A stretch of 49,089 nt of DNA from Pseudonocardia lacus (GTDB lineage: Bacteria; Actinomycetota; Actinomycetes; Mycobacteriales; Pseudonocardiaceae). Both the position numbers and the translations under genes were made by a program. This document shows positions 23,593-34,746 of this stretch, one piece after another; positions within the stretch are counted from its first letter, which is position 1, and every line of letters begins with the position of its first letter. Location of the stretch: assembly GCF_018531445.1 (NCBI RefSeq), contig NZ_JAHDTH010000034.1:1-49089 (forward strand). The letters are read 5' to 3'. A model generated the notes under the pieces. The model worked only from the letters and a program-made list of their open reading frames with translations, was not told where the DNA came from and did not search any database.

Positions 23593-25466
23593 CCATCCGA
23601 CTGACCGTCGCCCAGGCCGTGGTCCGGTTCCTGGCCGCGCAGCGCACCGAGCGCGACGGCGTCACCCACCGCGCGGTACCCGGGATGTTCGGGATCTTCG
23701 GGCACGGCAACGTGGCCGGTGTCGCGCAGGCGCTGCTGGAGTCTGCCGAATCCGGCGGAATGCCCTACCACCTGGCCCGCAACGAGCAGGGCATGGTGCA
23801 CTCCGCGGTCGGCTACGCCCGGATGCGCAACCGGGTGCAGTTCCTGGCCTGCACGGCCTCGATCGGGCCCGGTTCGACGAACATGCTGACCGGCGCCGCG
23901 CTGGCCACCACCAACCGCATCCCGGTGCTGCTGCTGCCCAGCGACGTGTTCGCCACGAGGGTCGCGAGCCCGGTGCTGCAGGAGCTGGAGCAGCCCAACG
24001 GCTACGACGTCAGCGTCAACGACGCCTTCCGCCCGCTGTCGAAGTTCTTCGACCGGGTGTGGCGGCCCGAGCAGCTGCCCTCGGCGCTGCTGGGCGCGAT
24101 GCGGGTGCTCACCGACCCGGCCGAGACCGGCGCGGCGACGATCTGCCTGCCGCAGGACGTGCAGGCCGAGGCGTTCGACTGGCCCGAGGAGCTGTTCGCC
24201 GAGCGGGTCTGGCACATCCACCGGCCGATGCCCGACGTCGACGCGCTGCTGCGGGCGACCGAGCTGATCCGGGGCGCGAGCAAGCCGCTGCTGGTCGCCG
24301 GCGGCGGGGTGCACTACTCCGAGGCCACCGACGCTCTGTGGGCGTTCGCCGACGCCACCGGCATCCCCGTGGCCGACACCCAGGCCGGCAAGGGCGCGAT
24401 CCTCTGGGACCACCCGTGCGCCGTCGGCGGGGTGGGGTCGACCGGCTCACCGGTCGCCAACGCGCTGGCCCGCGAAGCCGATGTAGTGATCGGCGTGGGC
24501 ACCCGGTGGAGCGACTTCACCACCGCGTCGCGGACGGCGTTCCAGAACCCCGACGTCCGGTTCGTCAACCTCAACGTCGCCACCTTCGACGCCGCCAAGC
24601 ACGCCGGCGAGATGCTGGTGGCCGACGCCCGGGCCGGCCTGGAGGCGCTCACGGCGGCCCTGGACGGGCAGCGCTGGGGACCGACCTGGGACGCCGCGGA
24701 GTGGAACGAGGTCGTCGACCGGGCCTTCCACCTCGGCCACGGCCCGCTGCCGGCGCAGACCGAGGTGCTCGGCGCGCTCAACGAGGAGATGCACGCCCGC
24801 GACGTCGTCGTGCAGGCGGCCGGCTCGATGCCCGGCGACCTGCAGATGCTGTGGCGGGCCCGGGACGCCAAGCAGTACCACGTCGAGTACGCCTACTCCT
24901 GCATGGGCTACGAGATCGCCGGCGCGCTGGGCGTCAAGATGGCGGCCCCGGACCGCGAGGTGTTCGCCCTGGTGGGCGACGGCTCCTACCTGATGATGGC
25001 CAGCGAGATCGTCACCGCGGTGTCCGAGGGCATCAAGCTCAACCTGGTCATCGTGCAGAACCACGGGTTCGCCTCGATCGGCGCGCTGTCGGAGTCGGTC
25101 GGCTCGCAGCGCTTCGGCACCCGCTACCGCTACCGCGACCCGGGCACCGGCCGGCTCGACGGCGACCTGCTGCCCGTCGACCTGGCCGCGAACGCGGAGA
25201 GCCTGGGCGCGGAGGTCATCCGGGTCCGCACGATCGAGGAGTTCCGCGCCGCGATCGCGCGGTCCCGCGCGTCCGAGCGCACCACGGCCATCCACATCGA
25301 GACCGACCCGCTGGCCCCGGTGCCCGACAGCGAGAGCTGGTGGGACGTGCCGGTGTCGGAGGTCTCCCGCCTCGACAGCACCCAGCAGGCCCGCAAGACC
25401 TACGAGACCCACAAGCGCGACCAGCGCCCGCTCATCGCCCCACCGACCGGGAGGAACCAGCCGTGA
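23589..25466 (+). CDS. iolD: 3D-(3,5/4)-trihydroxycyclohexane-1,2-dione hydrolase
   Basis: The 625-residue thiamine-diphosphate enzyme opens the ring of the diketone intermediate. The ThDP-activating Glu is in [19 protein letters not shown]. The Mg/ThDP motif is [12 protein letters not shown] with [12 protein letters not shown]-terminal pyrimidine-binding, central NAD-like and C-terminal pyrophosphate-binding domains are all present at normal length. Joined to iolB and iolA by 4-nt GTGA overlaps. Confidence 0.95.
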   Translation: MTIRLTVAQAVVRFLAAQRTERDGVTHRAVPGMFGIFGHGNVAGVAQALLESAESGGMPYHLARNEQGMVHSAVGYARMRNRVQFLACTASIGPGSTNMLTGAALATTNRIPVLLLPSDVFATRVASPVLQELEQPNGYDVSVNDAFRPLSKFFDRVWRPEQLPSALLGAMRVLTDPAETGAATICLPQDVQAEAFDWPEELFAERVWHIHRPMPDVDALLRATELIRGASKPLLVAGGGVHYSEATDALWAFADATGIPVADTQAGKGAILWDHPCAVGGVGSTGSPVANALAREADVVIGVGTRWSDFTTASRTAFQNPDVRFVNLNVATFDAAKHAGEMLVADARAGLEALTAALDGQRWGPTWDAAEWNEVVDRAFHLGHGPLPAQTEVLGALNEEMHARDVVVQAAGSMPGDLQMLWRARDAKQYHVEYAYSCMGYEIAGALGVKMAAPDREVFALVGDGSYLMMASEIVTAVSEGIKLNLVIVQNHGFASIGALSESVGSQRFGTRYRYRDPGTGRLDGDLLPVDLAANAESLGAEVIRVRTIEEFRAAIARSRASERTTAIHIETDPLAPVPDSESWWDVPVSEVSRLDSTQQARKTYETHKRDQRPLIAPPTGRNQP

Positions 25467-26989
25467 GGACCGTGACCCACTGGATCGGTGGCAAGCCGAC
25501 CACCGGGGAGTCCACCCGCACCTCCCCGGTCTGGAACCCGGCGACCGGGCAGCAGCAGGCGGAGGTGCTGCTGGCCGGCACCGCGGACGTCGACCTGGCC
25601 GTGCAGGCCGCGAAGGCGGCGTTCGCGAGCTGGTCGCAGTCGTCGCTGTCGACCCGGACCAAGATCCTGTTCAACCTCCGGGAGCTGGTCAACGCCCGCA
25701 CCCAGCAGCTCGCCGAGATCGTCTCCGACGAGCACGGCAAGGTCATCTCCGACGCCCGCGGCGAGGTGCAGCGCGGCCTGGAGGTGATCGAGTTCGCCTG
25801 CGGGATCCCGACCCTGCTCAAGGGCGACTACTCCGACCAGGTCTCCACCGGGGTCGACCTGTTCTCGTTCCGGGCGCCGCTGGGCGTGTGCGCGGGGATC
25901 ACCCCGTTCAACTTCCCGGCGATGGTCCCGATGTGGATGCACCCGGTGGCCATCGCCTGCGGCAACACGTTCGTGCTCAAGCCCAGCGAGCGCGACCCGT
26001 CGGCCTCGCAGTTCGTCGCCGAGCTGTGGGCCGAGGCCGGGCTGCCCGAGGGCGTGTTCAACGTCGTGCACGGCGACAAGGAGGCCGTCGACGCGCTGCT
26101 CGACCACCCCGACGTCGCCGCGGTGTCGTTCGTGGGGTCGACACCGATCGCGAAGTACATCCACCAGCGCGGCACCGCGAACGGCAAGCGCGTGCAGGCG
26201 CTGGGCGGGGCCAAGAACCACGCGATCGTGATGCCGGACGCCGGAGTCGACTACACCTCCGACCACCTGGTCGCGGCCGCGTTCGGTTCGGCCGGTGAGC
26301 GGTGCATGGCCATCTCGGCCGCCGTCGCCGTCGGCGGCGCGGCCGACGAGCTGGTCGCGGCGGTCGCCGAGAAGGCCCGCGCGGTCAAGGTGGGGCCCGG
26401 GCGCGAGGAGGACAGCGAGATGGGCCCGGTCATCACGGCCGCGGCCAGGGAGCGGATCGTCGGGCTCATCGGGTCGGGCGCCGACCAGGGCGCCGACCTG
26501 GCCGTCGACGGGCGCGGCCTCTCGGTCGCCGGCCACGAGGACGGCTTCTTCGTCGGCCCGACGCTGATCGACCGGGTCACCGCGGACATGGACGTCTACC
26601 GGGAGGAGATCTTCGGCCCGGTGCTGTCGGTGGTGCGCGCGAGCACCGTCGACGAGGCCATCGCGCTGATCAACTCCAACCCGTACGGCAACGGCACCGC
26701 GATCTTCACCTCCTCCGGGGAGACGGCCCGGCGGTTCCAGCGCGAGGTGAACGTCGGGATGATCGGCGTCAACGTGCCGATCCCGGTGCCGATGGCCTAC
26801 TACTCCTTCGGCGGCTGGAAGGACTCGCTGTTCGGCGACAAGCACGTGCACGGGCCGGAGGGCGTGTCCTTCTACACGCGGGCCAAGGTGGTCACGTCGC
26901 GCTGGCCGCACACCGAGCGCAGCGCCAGCGGAGCGAGCATCGATACAGCAGGCAGCGGGGCGTCCTTCCACTTCCCCACGGCGAACTGA
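25463..26989 (+). CDS. iolA: Methylmalonate/malonate semialdehyde dehydrogenase (CoA-acylating)
   Basis: The 508-residue aldehyde dehydrogenase has catalytic Cys281 in [11 protein letters not shown] and the NAD-binding stretch [14 protein letters not shown]. It converts malonate semialdehyde to acetyl-CoA and CO2, the exit of the inositol route. GGGAGGAA precedes the GTG. The final residues ([20 protein letters not shown]) form a Ser/Gly-rich tail. The gene could also serve valine degradation (mmsA), but its place after iolD favours the inositol role. Confidence 0.93.
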   Translation: MRTVTHWIGGKPTTGESTRTSPVWNPATGQQQAEVLLAGTADVDLAVQAAKAAFASWSQSSLSTRTKILFNLRELVNARTQQLAEIVSDEHGKVISDARGEVQRGLEVIEFACGIPTLLKGDYSDQVSTGVDLFSFRAPLGVCAGITPFNFPAMVPMWMHPVAIACGNTFVLKPSERDPSASQFVAELWAEAGLPEGVFNVVHGDKEAVDALLDHPDVAAVSFVGSTPIAKYIHQRGTANGKRVQALGGAKNHAIVMPDAGVDYTSDHLVAAAFGSAGERCMAISAAVAVGGAADELVAAVAEKARAVKVGPGREEDSEMGPVITAAARERIVGLIGSGADQGADLAVDGRGLSVAGHEDGFFVGPTLIDRVTADMDVYREEIFGPVLSVVRASTVDEAIALINSNPYGNGTAIFTSSGETARRFQREVNVGMIGVNVPIPVPMAYYSFGGWKDSLFGDKHVHGPEGVSFYTRAKVVTSRWPHTERSASGASIDTAGSGASFHFPTAN

Positions 26990-26999
26990 GGGCCCGGCG

Positions 27000-27920
27000 A
27001 TGCGGCTGGAGAAGCTCACCCTCGGCACCGCCCCCGACTCGTGGGGCGTCTGGTTCCCCCAGGACGACAAGCAGGTCGGCTGGTCGACCTACCTCGACGA
27101 GATCGCGCTGGCCGGCTACACCCACACCGAGCTGGGCCCGCAGGGGTTCATGCCGCAGGACCCGGCGCGGCTGCGCGACGAACTGGCCGCGCGCGACCTG
27201 ACGGTGTGCGGCGGGACGGTGTTCGCCGGGCTGCACCGCGGCGCCCGGGCACTCGACGAGGCCGTCGAGGCGTGCGGGCGGGAGGCCCGGCTGCTCACCG
27301 CGCTCGGCGCCCGGCACCTGGTGCTGCTGCCCGAGCAGTACACCGACCAGCACACCGGCGAGTCCACCCAGGCCGGCGACATCGACCCCGAGCAGTGGAA
27401 GGCCCTGACCACCGGCTACGACCGGCTGGGCAAGCTGCTGCTCGAGGAGCACGGCGTCGACCTGGTCTTCCACCCGCACGCCGACACCCACATCGACACC
27501 CAGGAGCGCATCGAGCGGTTCCTGACCGACACCGACCCGCGCTACGTCAACCTCTGCCTCGACACCGGGCACGTCTCGTACTGCCACGGCGACAACATCG
27601 CCATCGTCGAGCGCTTCCCGGAGCGCATCCGCTACGTGCACCTCAAGCAGGTCGACCCGGCCGTGCGCGACAAGGTGCGCGCCGAAGGGCTCTCGCTCGC
27701 GGAGGCCGTGCCGATGGGCGTCATGGTCGAGCCGCCCTACGGCGAGCCGGCCATGCCGCCGCTGCTGGACGCGCTGGCCCGGCTGGACACCGACCTGTTC
27801 GCGGTCGTCGAGCAGGACCTCTACCCCGTCGAGCCGCACATCCCGCTGCCGATCGCCGCCCGCACCGCGGGCTACCTGCGCGGCTGCGGGCTGGGCCCGG
27901 TGCGGCGCTGGCCGTACTGA
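27000..27920 (+). CDS. iolE: Inosose dehydratase-like TIM-barrel protein
   Basis: The 306-residue protein is of the AP-endonuclease-2/xylose-isomerase-like fold. It opens with LGTAPDSWGVWFPQDDKQ, common in IolE-type proteins. Metal-site residues are likely in LVFHPHADTHIDT, LCLDTGHVSYCHGD and AVVEQDLYP. IolE removes water from scyllo-inosose to give the diketone used by IolD. It lies 10 bp after iolA. The exact substrate cannot be proven from sequence. Confidence 0.83.
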   Translation: MRLEKLTLGTAPDSWGVWFPQDDKQVGWSTYLDEIALAGYTHTELGPQGFMPQDPARLRDELAARDLTVCGGTVFAGLHRGARALDEAVEACGREARLLTALGARHLVLLPEQYTDQHTGESTQAGDIDPEQWKALTTGYDRLGKLLLEEHGVDLVFHPHADTHIDTQERIERFLTDTDPRYVNLCLDTGHVSYCHGDNIAIVERFPERIRYVHLKQVDPAVRDKVRAEGLSLAEAVPMGVMVEPPYGEPAMPPLLDALARLDTDLFAVVEQDLYPVEPHIPLPIAARTAGYLRGCGLGPVRRWPY

Positions 27921-27983
27921 TCCCGGGCCCAGGCCACCCAGCCCCCGCCGCCCCCGTCGGCGGTCGAAGAGAGGACACACTCA

Positions 27984-28982
27984 ATGAGGAGTACCCGGAA
28001 GGCGATGCGCGCCGCCGCCGTGGCGGCCGCGCTCGGTCTCGCGCTGGCCGCCTGCAGCAGCCAGGGCGGCGCCCAGCAGCAGGAGGGCGGCGGGGGCGGC
28101 GGCACCGGCGGAACCGTCGGCGGCGAGCGCTACACGATCGCGATGGTCACCCACGAGCAGGCGGGCGACACGTTCTGGGACCGCATCCGGGCCGGCGCCG
28201 AGGCCGCCGCGGCCGCGCACAACGTCGAGCTGCGCTACTCCAACGGCCAGCAGGCGCCCGAGCAGGCGACCCTGGTGCAGAACGCCATCGACAGCCAGGT
28301 CGACGGCCTGGCCGTGACGCTCGCCTACGCCGACCAGGTCGGCCCGGCGGCCAAGGCGGCCGCCGACGCCGGCATCCCCACCGTGGCGTTCAACTCGGGC
28401 CTGGACCAGTACGAAGGGTTCGGCGCGAAGATGTACTTCGGCTCCGACGAGACCGTCGCCGGCCAGGCCGCGGGTGAGCGGCTCGCCCAGGACGGCGGCC
28501 AGAAGGCCATCTGCGTGATCCAGGAGCAGGGCCACGTCGCGCTGGAGGCCCGCTGCGCCGGCGTGACCGCGACGTTCCCGAACACCGAGGTCCTCTACGT
28601 CCAGGGCACCGACCTGCCGTCGGTGCGCTCGACGATCGGCGCCAAGCTGCAGGAGGACCCGTCGGTCACGCACATCGTGACGCTCGGCGCCCCGTACGCC
28701 CTCACCGCGCTGGAGTCGGTGTCCGACGCCGGCAGCCAGGCCAAGGTCGCGACGTTCGACCTCAACGTCGACGCGGCGAAGGCCATCCAGGAGGGCCGGA
28801 TCATCTTCGCCGTCGACCAGCAGCCCTACGTGCAGGGTTACATGGCCGTGGCGTCGCTGTGGCTGAACCTGTCCAACGGCAACGACCTGGGTGGTGGCAG
28901 CCCGGTGCTGACCGGCCCGTCCTTCGTCGACTCGACCAACATCGAGCAGATCGTCACCTACGCCGAGAACAACACCCGCTAG
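27984..28982 (+). CDS. Sugar/inositol ABC transporter substrate-binding lipoprotein
   Basis: The 332-residue protein has a lipoprotein signal peptide (LALAACSS, Cys24) and a type I periplasmic-binding fold of the ribose/inositol group (YTIAMVTHEQAGDTFWDRIR; IPTVAFNSG; VATFDLNVDAAKAI; FAVDQQPYVQGYM). A Gly-rich linker follows the lipid anchor. Placement between iolE and iolG suggests inositol as ligand. GAGAGGA lies before the ATG. Confidence 0.9.
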   Translation: MRSTRKAMRAAAVAAALGLALAACSSQGGAQQQEGGGGGGTGGTVGGERYTIAMVTHEQAGDTFWDRIRAGAEAAAAAHNVELRYSNGQQAPEQATLVQNAIDSQVDGLAVTLAYADQVGPAAKAAADAGIPTVAFNSGLDQYEGFGAKMYFGSDETVAGQAAGERLAQDGGQKAICVIQEQGHVALEARCAGVTATFPNTEVLYVQGTDLPSVRSTIGAKLQEDPSVTHIVTLGAPYALTALESVSDAGSQAKVATFDLNVDAAKAIQEGRIIFAVDQQPYVQGYMAVASLWLNLSNGNDLGGGSPVLTGPSFVDSTNIEQIVTYAENNTR

Positions 28983-28989
28983 TTCCGTC

Positions 28990-29020
28990 CCGGGGGGAGT
29001 CGGTTCCCGGCTCCCCCCGG
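28990..29020 (+). terminator. Strong hairpin between binding-protein and permease genes
   Basis: CCGGGGGGAG (28990-28999) and CTCCCCCCGG (29011-29020) pair perfectly over 10 bp with an 11-nt loop. Such hairpins after binding-protein genes often stabilise their mRNA or partly terminate, giving binding protein in excess. Confidence 0.6.
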
Positions 29021-29046
29021 CCCCATCAGATCCCCTGGAGCGGGCC

Positions 29047-30108
29047 ATGAGCTCACCCGTCGCGACCCAGAAGCCCCCGCCGCCGACCGAAGAGGTCGAG
29101 CGCCCCAAGAAGTCGTTGCTGTCCGCCCTGCTCACCCGTCCGGAGATCGGCTCGGTCGCCGCGGCAGTCGCGATCTTCGTCTTCTTCTTCGTCATCGCCG
29201 AGCCGTTCCGGACGCTGCCGGCCCTGTCGACCGTGCTCTACGCGAGCTCCTCGATCGGCATCGTCGCGGTCGGCGTGGCCCTGCTGATGATCGGCGGCGA
29301 GTTCGACCTCTCGGCCGGTGTCTCGGTCGTGACCGCCGCGCTGACCGCGTCGATGTTCAGCTTCCAGCTCACCGCGAACCTGTGGGTCGGGGTGCTGGTC
29401 AGCCTGGTCGTGATGCTGGCCGTCGGGTTCCTCAACGGCTACCTGGTGGTGAAGACCGGCATCCCCAGCTTCCTGATCACCCTGGGCACGTTCTTCATGC
29501 TGGGCGGCATCAACCTCGGCGTCACCAAGCTGGTCACCGGCACGGTGGCCACCCAGAACGTCGCGGACATGGACGGGTTCGCCTCCGCGCGCGCCGTGTT
29601 CGCCTCGGAGTTCGTGGTGGGCGGGGTGACGGTCCGCGTCACGGTGCTCTGGTGGATCTTCTTCGTGGCGCTGGCGACCTGGATCCTGCTGCGCACCCGG
29701 CTCGGCAACTGGATCTTCGCGGCCGGCGGCAACGCGGCCAGCGCGCGCGCCGTCGGCGTCCCGGTGAACAAGGTCAAGATCGGCCTGTTCATGGGCGTGG
29801 CGTTCATGTGCTGGTTCTACGGGATGCACACGCTGTTCGCGTTCAACACCGTGCAGTCCGGGCAGGGCGTCGGCAACGAGTTCCTCTACATCATCGCCGC
29901 GGTCGTCGGCGGCTGCCTGCTCACCGGCGGGTACGGCTCGGCGATCGGCGCCGCGGTGGGCGCGTTCATCTTCGGCATGACCACCCAGGGCATCGTGTTC
30001 GCCGGCTGGGACCCGAGCTGGTTCAAGTTCTTCCTCGGCGCGATGCTGCTGCTCGCGGTCGTGCTCAACCTCTACGTCAAGAACTACGCCCTCAACCGGA
30101 GGAGCTAG
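29047..30108 (+). CDS. Sugar/inositol ABC transporter permease (RbsC-type)
   Basis: The 353-residue membrane protein is of the BPD_transp_2 family with about ten hydrophobic segments. The family landmarks [20 protein letters not shown] and [24 protein letters not shown] [20 protein letters not shown] are visible. It forms the pore for the binding protein upstream and is followed 2 bp later by the ATPase gene. GGAGCGGG precedes the ATG. Confidence 0.92.
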   Translation: MSSPVATQKPPPPTEEVERPKKSLLSALLTRPEIGSVAAAVAIFVFFFVIAEPFRTLPALSTVLYASSSIGIVAVGVALLMIGGEFDLSAGVSVVTAALTASMFSFQLTANLWVGVLVSLVVMLAVGFLNGYLVVKTGIPSFLITLGTFFMLGGINLGVTKLVTGTVATQNVADMDGFASARAVFASEFVVGGVTVRVTVLWWIFFVALATWILLRTRLGNWIFAAGGNAASARAVGVPVNKVKIGLFMGVAFMCWFYGMHTLFAFNTVQSGQGVGNEFLYIIAAVVGGCLLTGGYGSAIGAAVGAFIFGMTTQGIVFAGWDPSWFKFFLGAMLLLAVVLNLYVKNYALNRRS

Positions 30109-30110
30109 CG

Positions 30111-30926
<816 letters not shown>

Positions 30927-30934
30927 GAGCGGAC

Positions 30935-31954
30935 GTGTCTGTGAACGTCGGAGTCATCGGCACCGGGATGATCGGCCAGGACCACGTCCGCCGGCTGTCG
31001 ACGGTGCTGTCCGGGGTCCGCGTGGCGGCGGTGACCGACGTCGACGCCGACCGGGCGCGTTCGGTCGCCGAGGGCCTGCCGGACGCGCGGGTGCACGCCA
31101 ACGGCCAGGACCTCATCGAGGACACCGGCGTCGACGCGGTGGTGGTCACCTCGTGGGGCCCGACCCACGAGGAGTACGTGCTGGCCGCGATCGCCGCCGG
31201 CAAGCAGGTGTTCTGCGAGAAGCCGCTGGCCACCACCCGCGACGCCTGCGACCGGATCCTCGACGCCGAGGTCTCGGCCGGGCGGCGGCTGGTCTCGGTC
31301 GGGTTCATGCGCCGCTACGACGAGCAGTACCGGGCCATGAAGCAGATCGTGACCAGCGGCGAGATCGGCGACCCGCTGCTCATGCACGCGGCCCACCGCA
31401 ACCCGTCGGTGCCCGACTTCTTCACCAGCGAAATGATCATCAACGACTCCACGGTGCACGACATCGACGTCGCCCGCTGGATGTTCGACGACGAGATCGC
31501 CGCGGTCCGGGTGCTCACCCCGCGGGTCAGCAGCAAGGCCCGCGAGGGCTTCAACGACCCGCTGCTGGTGCTGCTGGAGATGCACAGCGGGGTGCTCGTC
31601 GACGTCGAGGCCTCGGTGAACGCCGGGTTCGCCTACGACATCCGCGGCGAGGTCGTCTGCGAGGACGGCACCGTCGAGCTGTCCGAGAGCGCCGGCGTGG
31701 TCACCAAGCGGGTCGGCACGCACTCGGGGCGGGTCCCGGCCGACTGGCGCGAGCGGTTCGCCCGGGCGTTCGACGCGGAGTTCCAGGCCTGGATCGACGC
31801 GGTCGGCGCGGGCGGCACCACCGGCCCGAGCGCCTGGGACGGCTACGCGGCCACCGTCGCCTGCGAGACCGGCCTGATCGCGCTGCGCAGCGGCAACCGC
31901 GAGCCGGTGCTGCTGCGCGAGCGGCCCGCGCTCTACGACAAGGACGCCTCGTGA
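30935..31954 (+). CDS. iolG: Inositol 2-dehydrogenase (Gfo/Idh/MocA family)
   Basis: The 339-residue NAD-dependent dehydrogenase has a Rossmann start NVGVIGTGMIGQDHVRRL and the catalytic lysine motif in FCEKPLA. The C-terminal domain contains STVHDIDVARWMFDDE with the Asp/His pair expected for polyol oxidation. It would oxidise myo-inositol to scyllo-inosose, the first step. The GTG at 30935 is 5 nt after AGGAG. It overlaps the next gene by GTGA. Confidence 0.88.
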   Translation: MSVNVGVIGTGMIGQDHVRRLSTVLSGVRVAAVTDVDADRARSVAEGLPDARVHANGQDLIEDTGVDAVVVTSWGPTHEEYVLAAIAAGKQVFCEKPLATTRDACDRILDAEVSAGRRLVSVGFMRRYDEQYRAMKQIVTSGEIGDPLLMHAAHRNPSVPDFFTSEMIINDSTVHDIDVARWMFDDEIAAVRVLTPRVSSKAREGFNDPLLVLLEMHSGVLVDVEASVNAGFAYDIRGEVVCEDGTVELSESAGVVTKRVGTHSGRVPADWRERFARAFDAEFQAWIDAVGAGGTTGPSAWDGYAATVACETGLIALRSGNREPVLLRERPALYDKDAS

Positions 31955-32817
31955 AGCTCGCCGTCGACCCGCACATGGTGCGCAGCACGCCCCTGCTGGA
32001 GCTGCCCGGGCTGGTGGCCGAGCTGGGCTACTCGGCGATCGAGCTGTCGCCGCGCGACGACTTCCTGCCGTTCTTCGTGCACCCGCGGGTGGGGCGCCAG
32101 CAGATCGCCGACTTCCGCCGCGAGCTGGACGCCGCCGGCGTCGAGATCGCCTCGGTGCTGCCGCTGTACCGGTGGTCCGGCCCCGACGAGGACGCCCGGC
32201 AGGCCGCGGTGCGGTACTGGAAGCGCGCCGTCCAGGTCACCGTCGACCTGGGCTGCCGGCAGATGAACTCCGAGTTCAACGGCCGCCCGGAGGCCGCGCA
32301 GGCCAGCGAGGCGCAGTTCTGGCGGTCGATGGAGGAGCTGCTGCCGGTCTTCGAGCGCGAGGGCGTTCGGCTGGCGCTGGAGCCGCACCCCGACGACTTC
32401 ATCGAGGACGGCTGCGCGGCCGTCGACATGGTCCGCGGCATCGACTCCGACCTGGTCACGTTCCTCTACTGCGCGCCGCACACCTTCCACCAGGGCGGCG
32501 ACCTGGCCGGGATCATGCGCTACGCCGGGCCGCTGCTCACCCAGCTGCACATCGCCGACTCCTTCGACCACACCGCGTCGTCCGGCCTGCGCTACATCGT
32601 CAACCCGCCCGGCTCGACGGTGCGCGTGCACCAGCACACCGACATCGGCCAGGGCGAGGTCGACTGGGACCTGTTCTTCGCGACGCTGGCCGAGGTCGGG
32701 TTCGACGGCATCGCCACGGTCTGCGTGTTCGCCTGGGAGGACCGGGCCCGCGAGTCGCTGGTGGCCAACCGCGAGAAGGTCGAGGCCTACGCCGCCAAGC
32801 ACGGGATCGCACTGTGA
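31951..32817 (+). CDS. IolH/IolI-like sugar phosphate isomerase/epimerase
   Basis: The 288-residue TIM-barrel protein is of the same superfamily as IolE. Likely metal ligands lie in LALEPHPDDFIEDG, QLHIADSFDHTAS and RVHQHTDIGQGEVDWD. Inositol clusters often carry IolH or IolI (inosose isomerase) of this type; which reaction it performs is not clear. It overlaps iolG and the next dehydrogenase gene by 4 bp each. Confidence 0.82.
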   Translation: MKLAVDPHMVRSTPLLELPGLVAELGYSAIELSPRDDFLPFFVHPRVGRQQIADFRRELDAAGVEIASVLPLYRWSGPDEDARQAAVRYWKRAVQVTVDLGCRQMNSEFNGRPEAAQASEAQFWRSMEELLPVFEREGVRLALEPHPDDFIEDGCAAVDMVRGIDSDLVTFLYCAPHTFHQGGDLAGIMRYAGPLLTQLHIADSFDHTASSGLRYIVNPPGSTVRVHQHTDIGQGEVDWDLFFATLAEVGFDGIATVCVFAWEDRARESLVANREKVEAYAAKHGIAL

Positions 32818-33803
32818 CCCGGCTGTCGGTCGGGCTGGCCGGGCTCGGCCGGATGGGCCGGATCCACGCCCGGAACCTGGCCCACCGGTGCGCCGCGGCC
32901 GAGCTGGGGGCGGTGTTCGACGCCGACCCGGTGGTGGCCGAGGCGCTGGCCGCCGAGCTGGACGTGCCCTGGGTGGCGTCCTACGAGGAACTGCTGGACG
33001 CCACCGACGCCGTCGCCATCGCGACGCCCACCGGCCTGCACGCGCCGATGGTCGAGGTCGCCGCGGCCGCCGGGCGGCCGGTGTTCTGCGAGAAGCCGCT
33101 CTCGCTCGACCGGGAGACCTCGCTGCGGGCGATCGCGGCCGCCGACCGCGCGGGCGTACCGCTGCAGGTCGGGTTCCACCGCCGCTTCGACCCGGACTGG
33201 GCCGCGGTCGCCGCCCGGATCCACGCCGGGGAGCTGGGCCGGATCACCCTGCTGCGCACGTCGCTGCGCGACATGGTGCCGCCGGACCCGGCGTACCTGG
33301 CCGGTTCCGGCGGCTTCTTCGCCGACGTGACCGTGCACGACTTCGACATGGCCCGCTGGCTGGCCGGCGAGGTCGTCGAGGTCAGCGCGCACGGCGCCGC
33401 CGCCGACCCCGCGTTCGCCGCGGCCGACGAGCTGGACACGGCGGTGTGCGTGCTGCGGTTCGCCTCCGGCGCGCTCGGCGTCATCGACAACGCCCGGGCG
33501 GCGGGCTACGGCTACGAGTGCTCGACCGAGGTCATGGGCACCCTGGCCACCGCCCGCGTCGACGCCCCGCGCGGCCCCGAGTGGCGCACGCCGGGGCAGG
33601 CCGCGCACGGGCTGCCCCGCGACTTCGCCGAGCGCTTCCCGCTGGCCTACGCCGAGGAGCTGGACGCCTTCGCCCGCTGCGTGCGGGACGGGAGCGAGCC
33701 GCTGGTCACCGGGGCGGACGCGGTGGCCGCCTTCGACCTGGCCGCCGCCGCGGAGCGGTCGTACCGGACCGGGCACCCCGTCGCCCTCGCCCCCACGCCC
33801 TGA
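32814..33803 (+). CDS. Second Gfo/Idh/MocA dehydrogenase
   Basis: The 329-residue NAD(P)-dependent dehydrogenase has Rossmann motif GLAGLGRMGRIHARNL, catalytic-lysine motif FCEKPLS and TVHDFDMARWLAGE. It is clearly related to iolG at 30935 but divergent. It may oxidise another stereoisomer (scyllo- or D-chiro-inositol), which would need the isomerase next to it; this is inference from context. It is the last gene of the inositol operon. Confidence 0.85.
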   Translation: MTRLSVGLAGLGRMGRIHARNLAHRCAAAELGAVFDADPVVAEALAAELDVPWVASYEELLDATDAVAIATPTGLHAPMVEVAAAAGRPVFCEKPLSLDRETSLRAIAAADRAGVPLQVGFHRRFDPDWAAVAARIHAGELGRITLLRTSLRDMVPPDPAYLAGSGGFFADVTVHDFDMARWLAGEVVEVSAHGAAADPAFAAADELDTAVCVLRFASGALGVIDNARAAGYGYECSTEVMGTLATARVDAPRGPEWRTPGQAAHGLPRDFAERFPLAYAEELDAFARCVRDGSEPLVTGADAVAAFDLAAAAERSYRTGHPVALAPTP

Positions 33804-33809
33804 CCCCCG

Positions 33810-34298
33810 TCAGAGCCGGGCCGCGACCTTCTTCGCCATGGCCACCACGCTCGGGCGCAGACCGCTGCCCCCGGCGGTCGTCGACCGGGAGGTGACGACG
33901 AGCTTGTAGAAGGCCGTGCCGGACAGCGCGAGCAGCGTCTCCCGGCCGTTGGCGACCTCGTAGTAGGACGCGATCTGCGGGCCGTGCGGCGGCAGGGCGT
34001 CGAGGTCGACCGCGCGCAGGGCGGGCAGGTCGGGGCTGTCCGGCGGGATGTCGACGATGACCGCCACCGACGCCTTGTCCTCCGGTGCGCCGAGCACGAA
34101 CTGGCAGTCCTCGCCGTTGTCGCTGAGCACCGCGCTCACCGACCGACCCATGGCCTCCTCGACGTCGGCGACCGTCAGGTAGCGCTCGCACCCCGGCGGC
34201 ACCTGAAGCGCCGCCACCCCGGGCACGACCGAGGGCGCGCACGCCGACAGCGTCGCCGCCACTGCCACCACCAATGAGACCGCGATCCGCCGACCCAT
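33810..34298 (-). CDS. Secreted lipoprotein of unknown function (DUF3558-like)
   Basis: The 162-residue protein has a signal peptide and lipobox TLSAC (Cys20). The mature part has two cysteines (PGCERYLTV; EDCQFVL) that could form a disulfide, and a general resemblance to the DUF3558/DUF3515 lipoproteins of actinobacteria. The ATG at 34298 was preferred over 34325 because GGGGGA precedes it and the signal peptide starts there. It ends 6 bp from the end of the inositol operon. Confidence 0.7.
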   Translation of the reverse strand: MGRRIAVSLVVAVAATLSACAPSVVPGVAALQVPPGCERYLTVADVEEAMGRSVSAVLSDNGEDCQFVLGAPEDKASVAVIVDIPPDSPDLPALRAVDLDALPPHGPQIASYYEVANGRETLLALSGTAFYKLVVTSRSTTAGGSGLRPSVVAMAKKVAARL

Positions 34299-34393
34299 TC
34301 CCCCGCCCCCGCGCCGAGCCCCCACCGTCGCGCGCCGAGTAGAACATCCCCACCCCCGCCGGCCCAGGGGTCGTTCGGCTGATCCCGATGCAG

Positions 34394-34458
34394 CCGTCGA
34401 GAACGAAGTTGTCGTGATCCACAGGGCTTGCTGATCACGACAACTTCGTTCTCGACGG
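34394..34458. repeat. Palindromic repeat family, copy D (65 bp, perfect)
   Basis: Perfect 26-bp arms (34394-34419 and 34433-34458) begin CCGTCGAGAACGAAGTT and surround the loop CACAGGGCTTGCT, which resembles the loop of copy B. It lies upstream of the lipoprotein gene and provides the last codons of a possible small gene on the minus strand. It is at the right edge of the accessory block. Confidence 0.92.
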
Positions 34459-34617
34459 GGCGCGCCGCAGCCGGCGCAGGTGCCACCCGGCGGCCAGCAG
34501 CAGCGCGACCACCCCGGCGGCGAAGCCGCCGCGCGTCGCGGCGGCGAACCCCGCGGAGCTCAGGTCGCCGCCGTTGTCGATCGCGGCGACGGTGCCGACC
34601 GCCGCGGCCAGCGCCAC
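34435..34617 (-). CDS. Possible small membrane protein ending in repeat copy D
   Basis: A 60-residue frame from GTG at 34617 has two hydrophobic segments (VALAAAVGTVAAI and GGFAAGVVALLLAAGWHL) followed by basic residues. No ribosome-binding site is evident and no family is recognised. The last codons (PSRTKLS) come from the palindromic repeat. It may be real, since it is divergent from the Nudix gene, but could be chance. Confidence 0.35.
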   Translation of the reverse strand: MALAAAVGTVAAIDNGGDLSSAGFAAATRGGFAAGVVALLLAAGWHLRRLRRAPSRTKLS

Positions 34618-34714
34618 CAGCCGAGCAGGCCGATCGGTCGGGGCACGGGACGGCTCCCGGGTCGGGGACGGCGGGGTGATCCACCCTGCCCGACGCCCCC
34701 GACGACGCGGTCGC

Positions 34715-34730
34715 TAGCGTCATTCTGACG
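34715..34730 (+). promoter_or_regulatory. -10 and small palindrome before the NrtR-like gene
   Basis: TAGCGT (34715-34720) is a -10 candidate. CGTCATTCTGACG (34718-34730) is a 5+3+5 inverted repeat overlapping it and the start point, a fitting place for an autoregulatory operator. Confidence 0.5.
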
Positions 34731-34746
34731 ACAAGCCGGAGGAATC

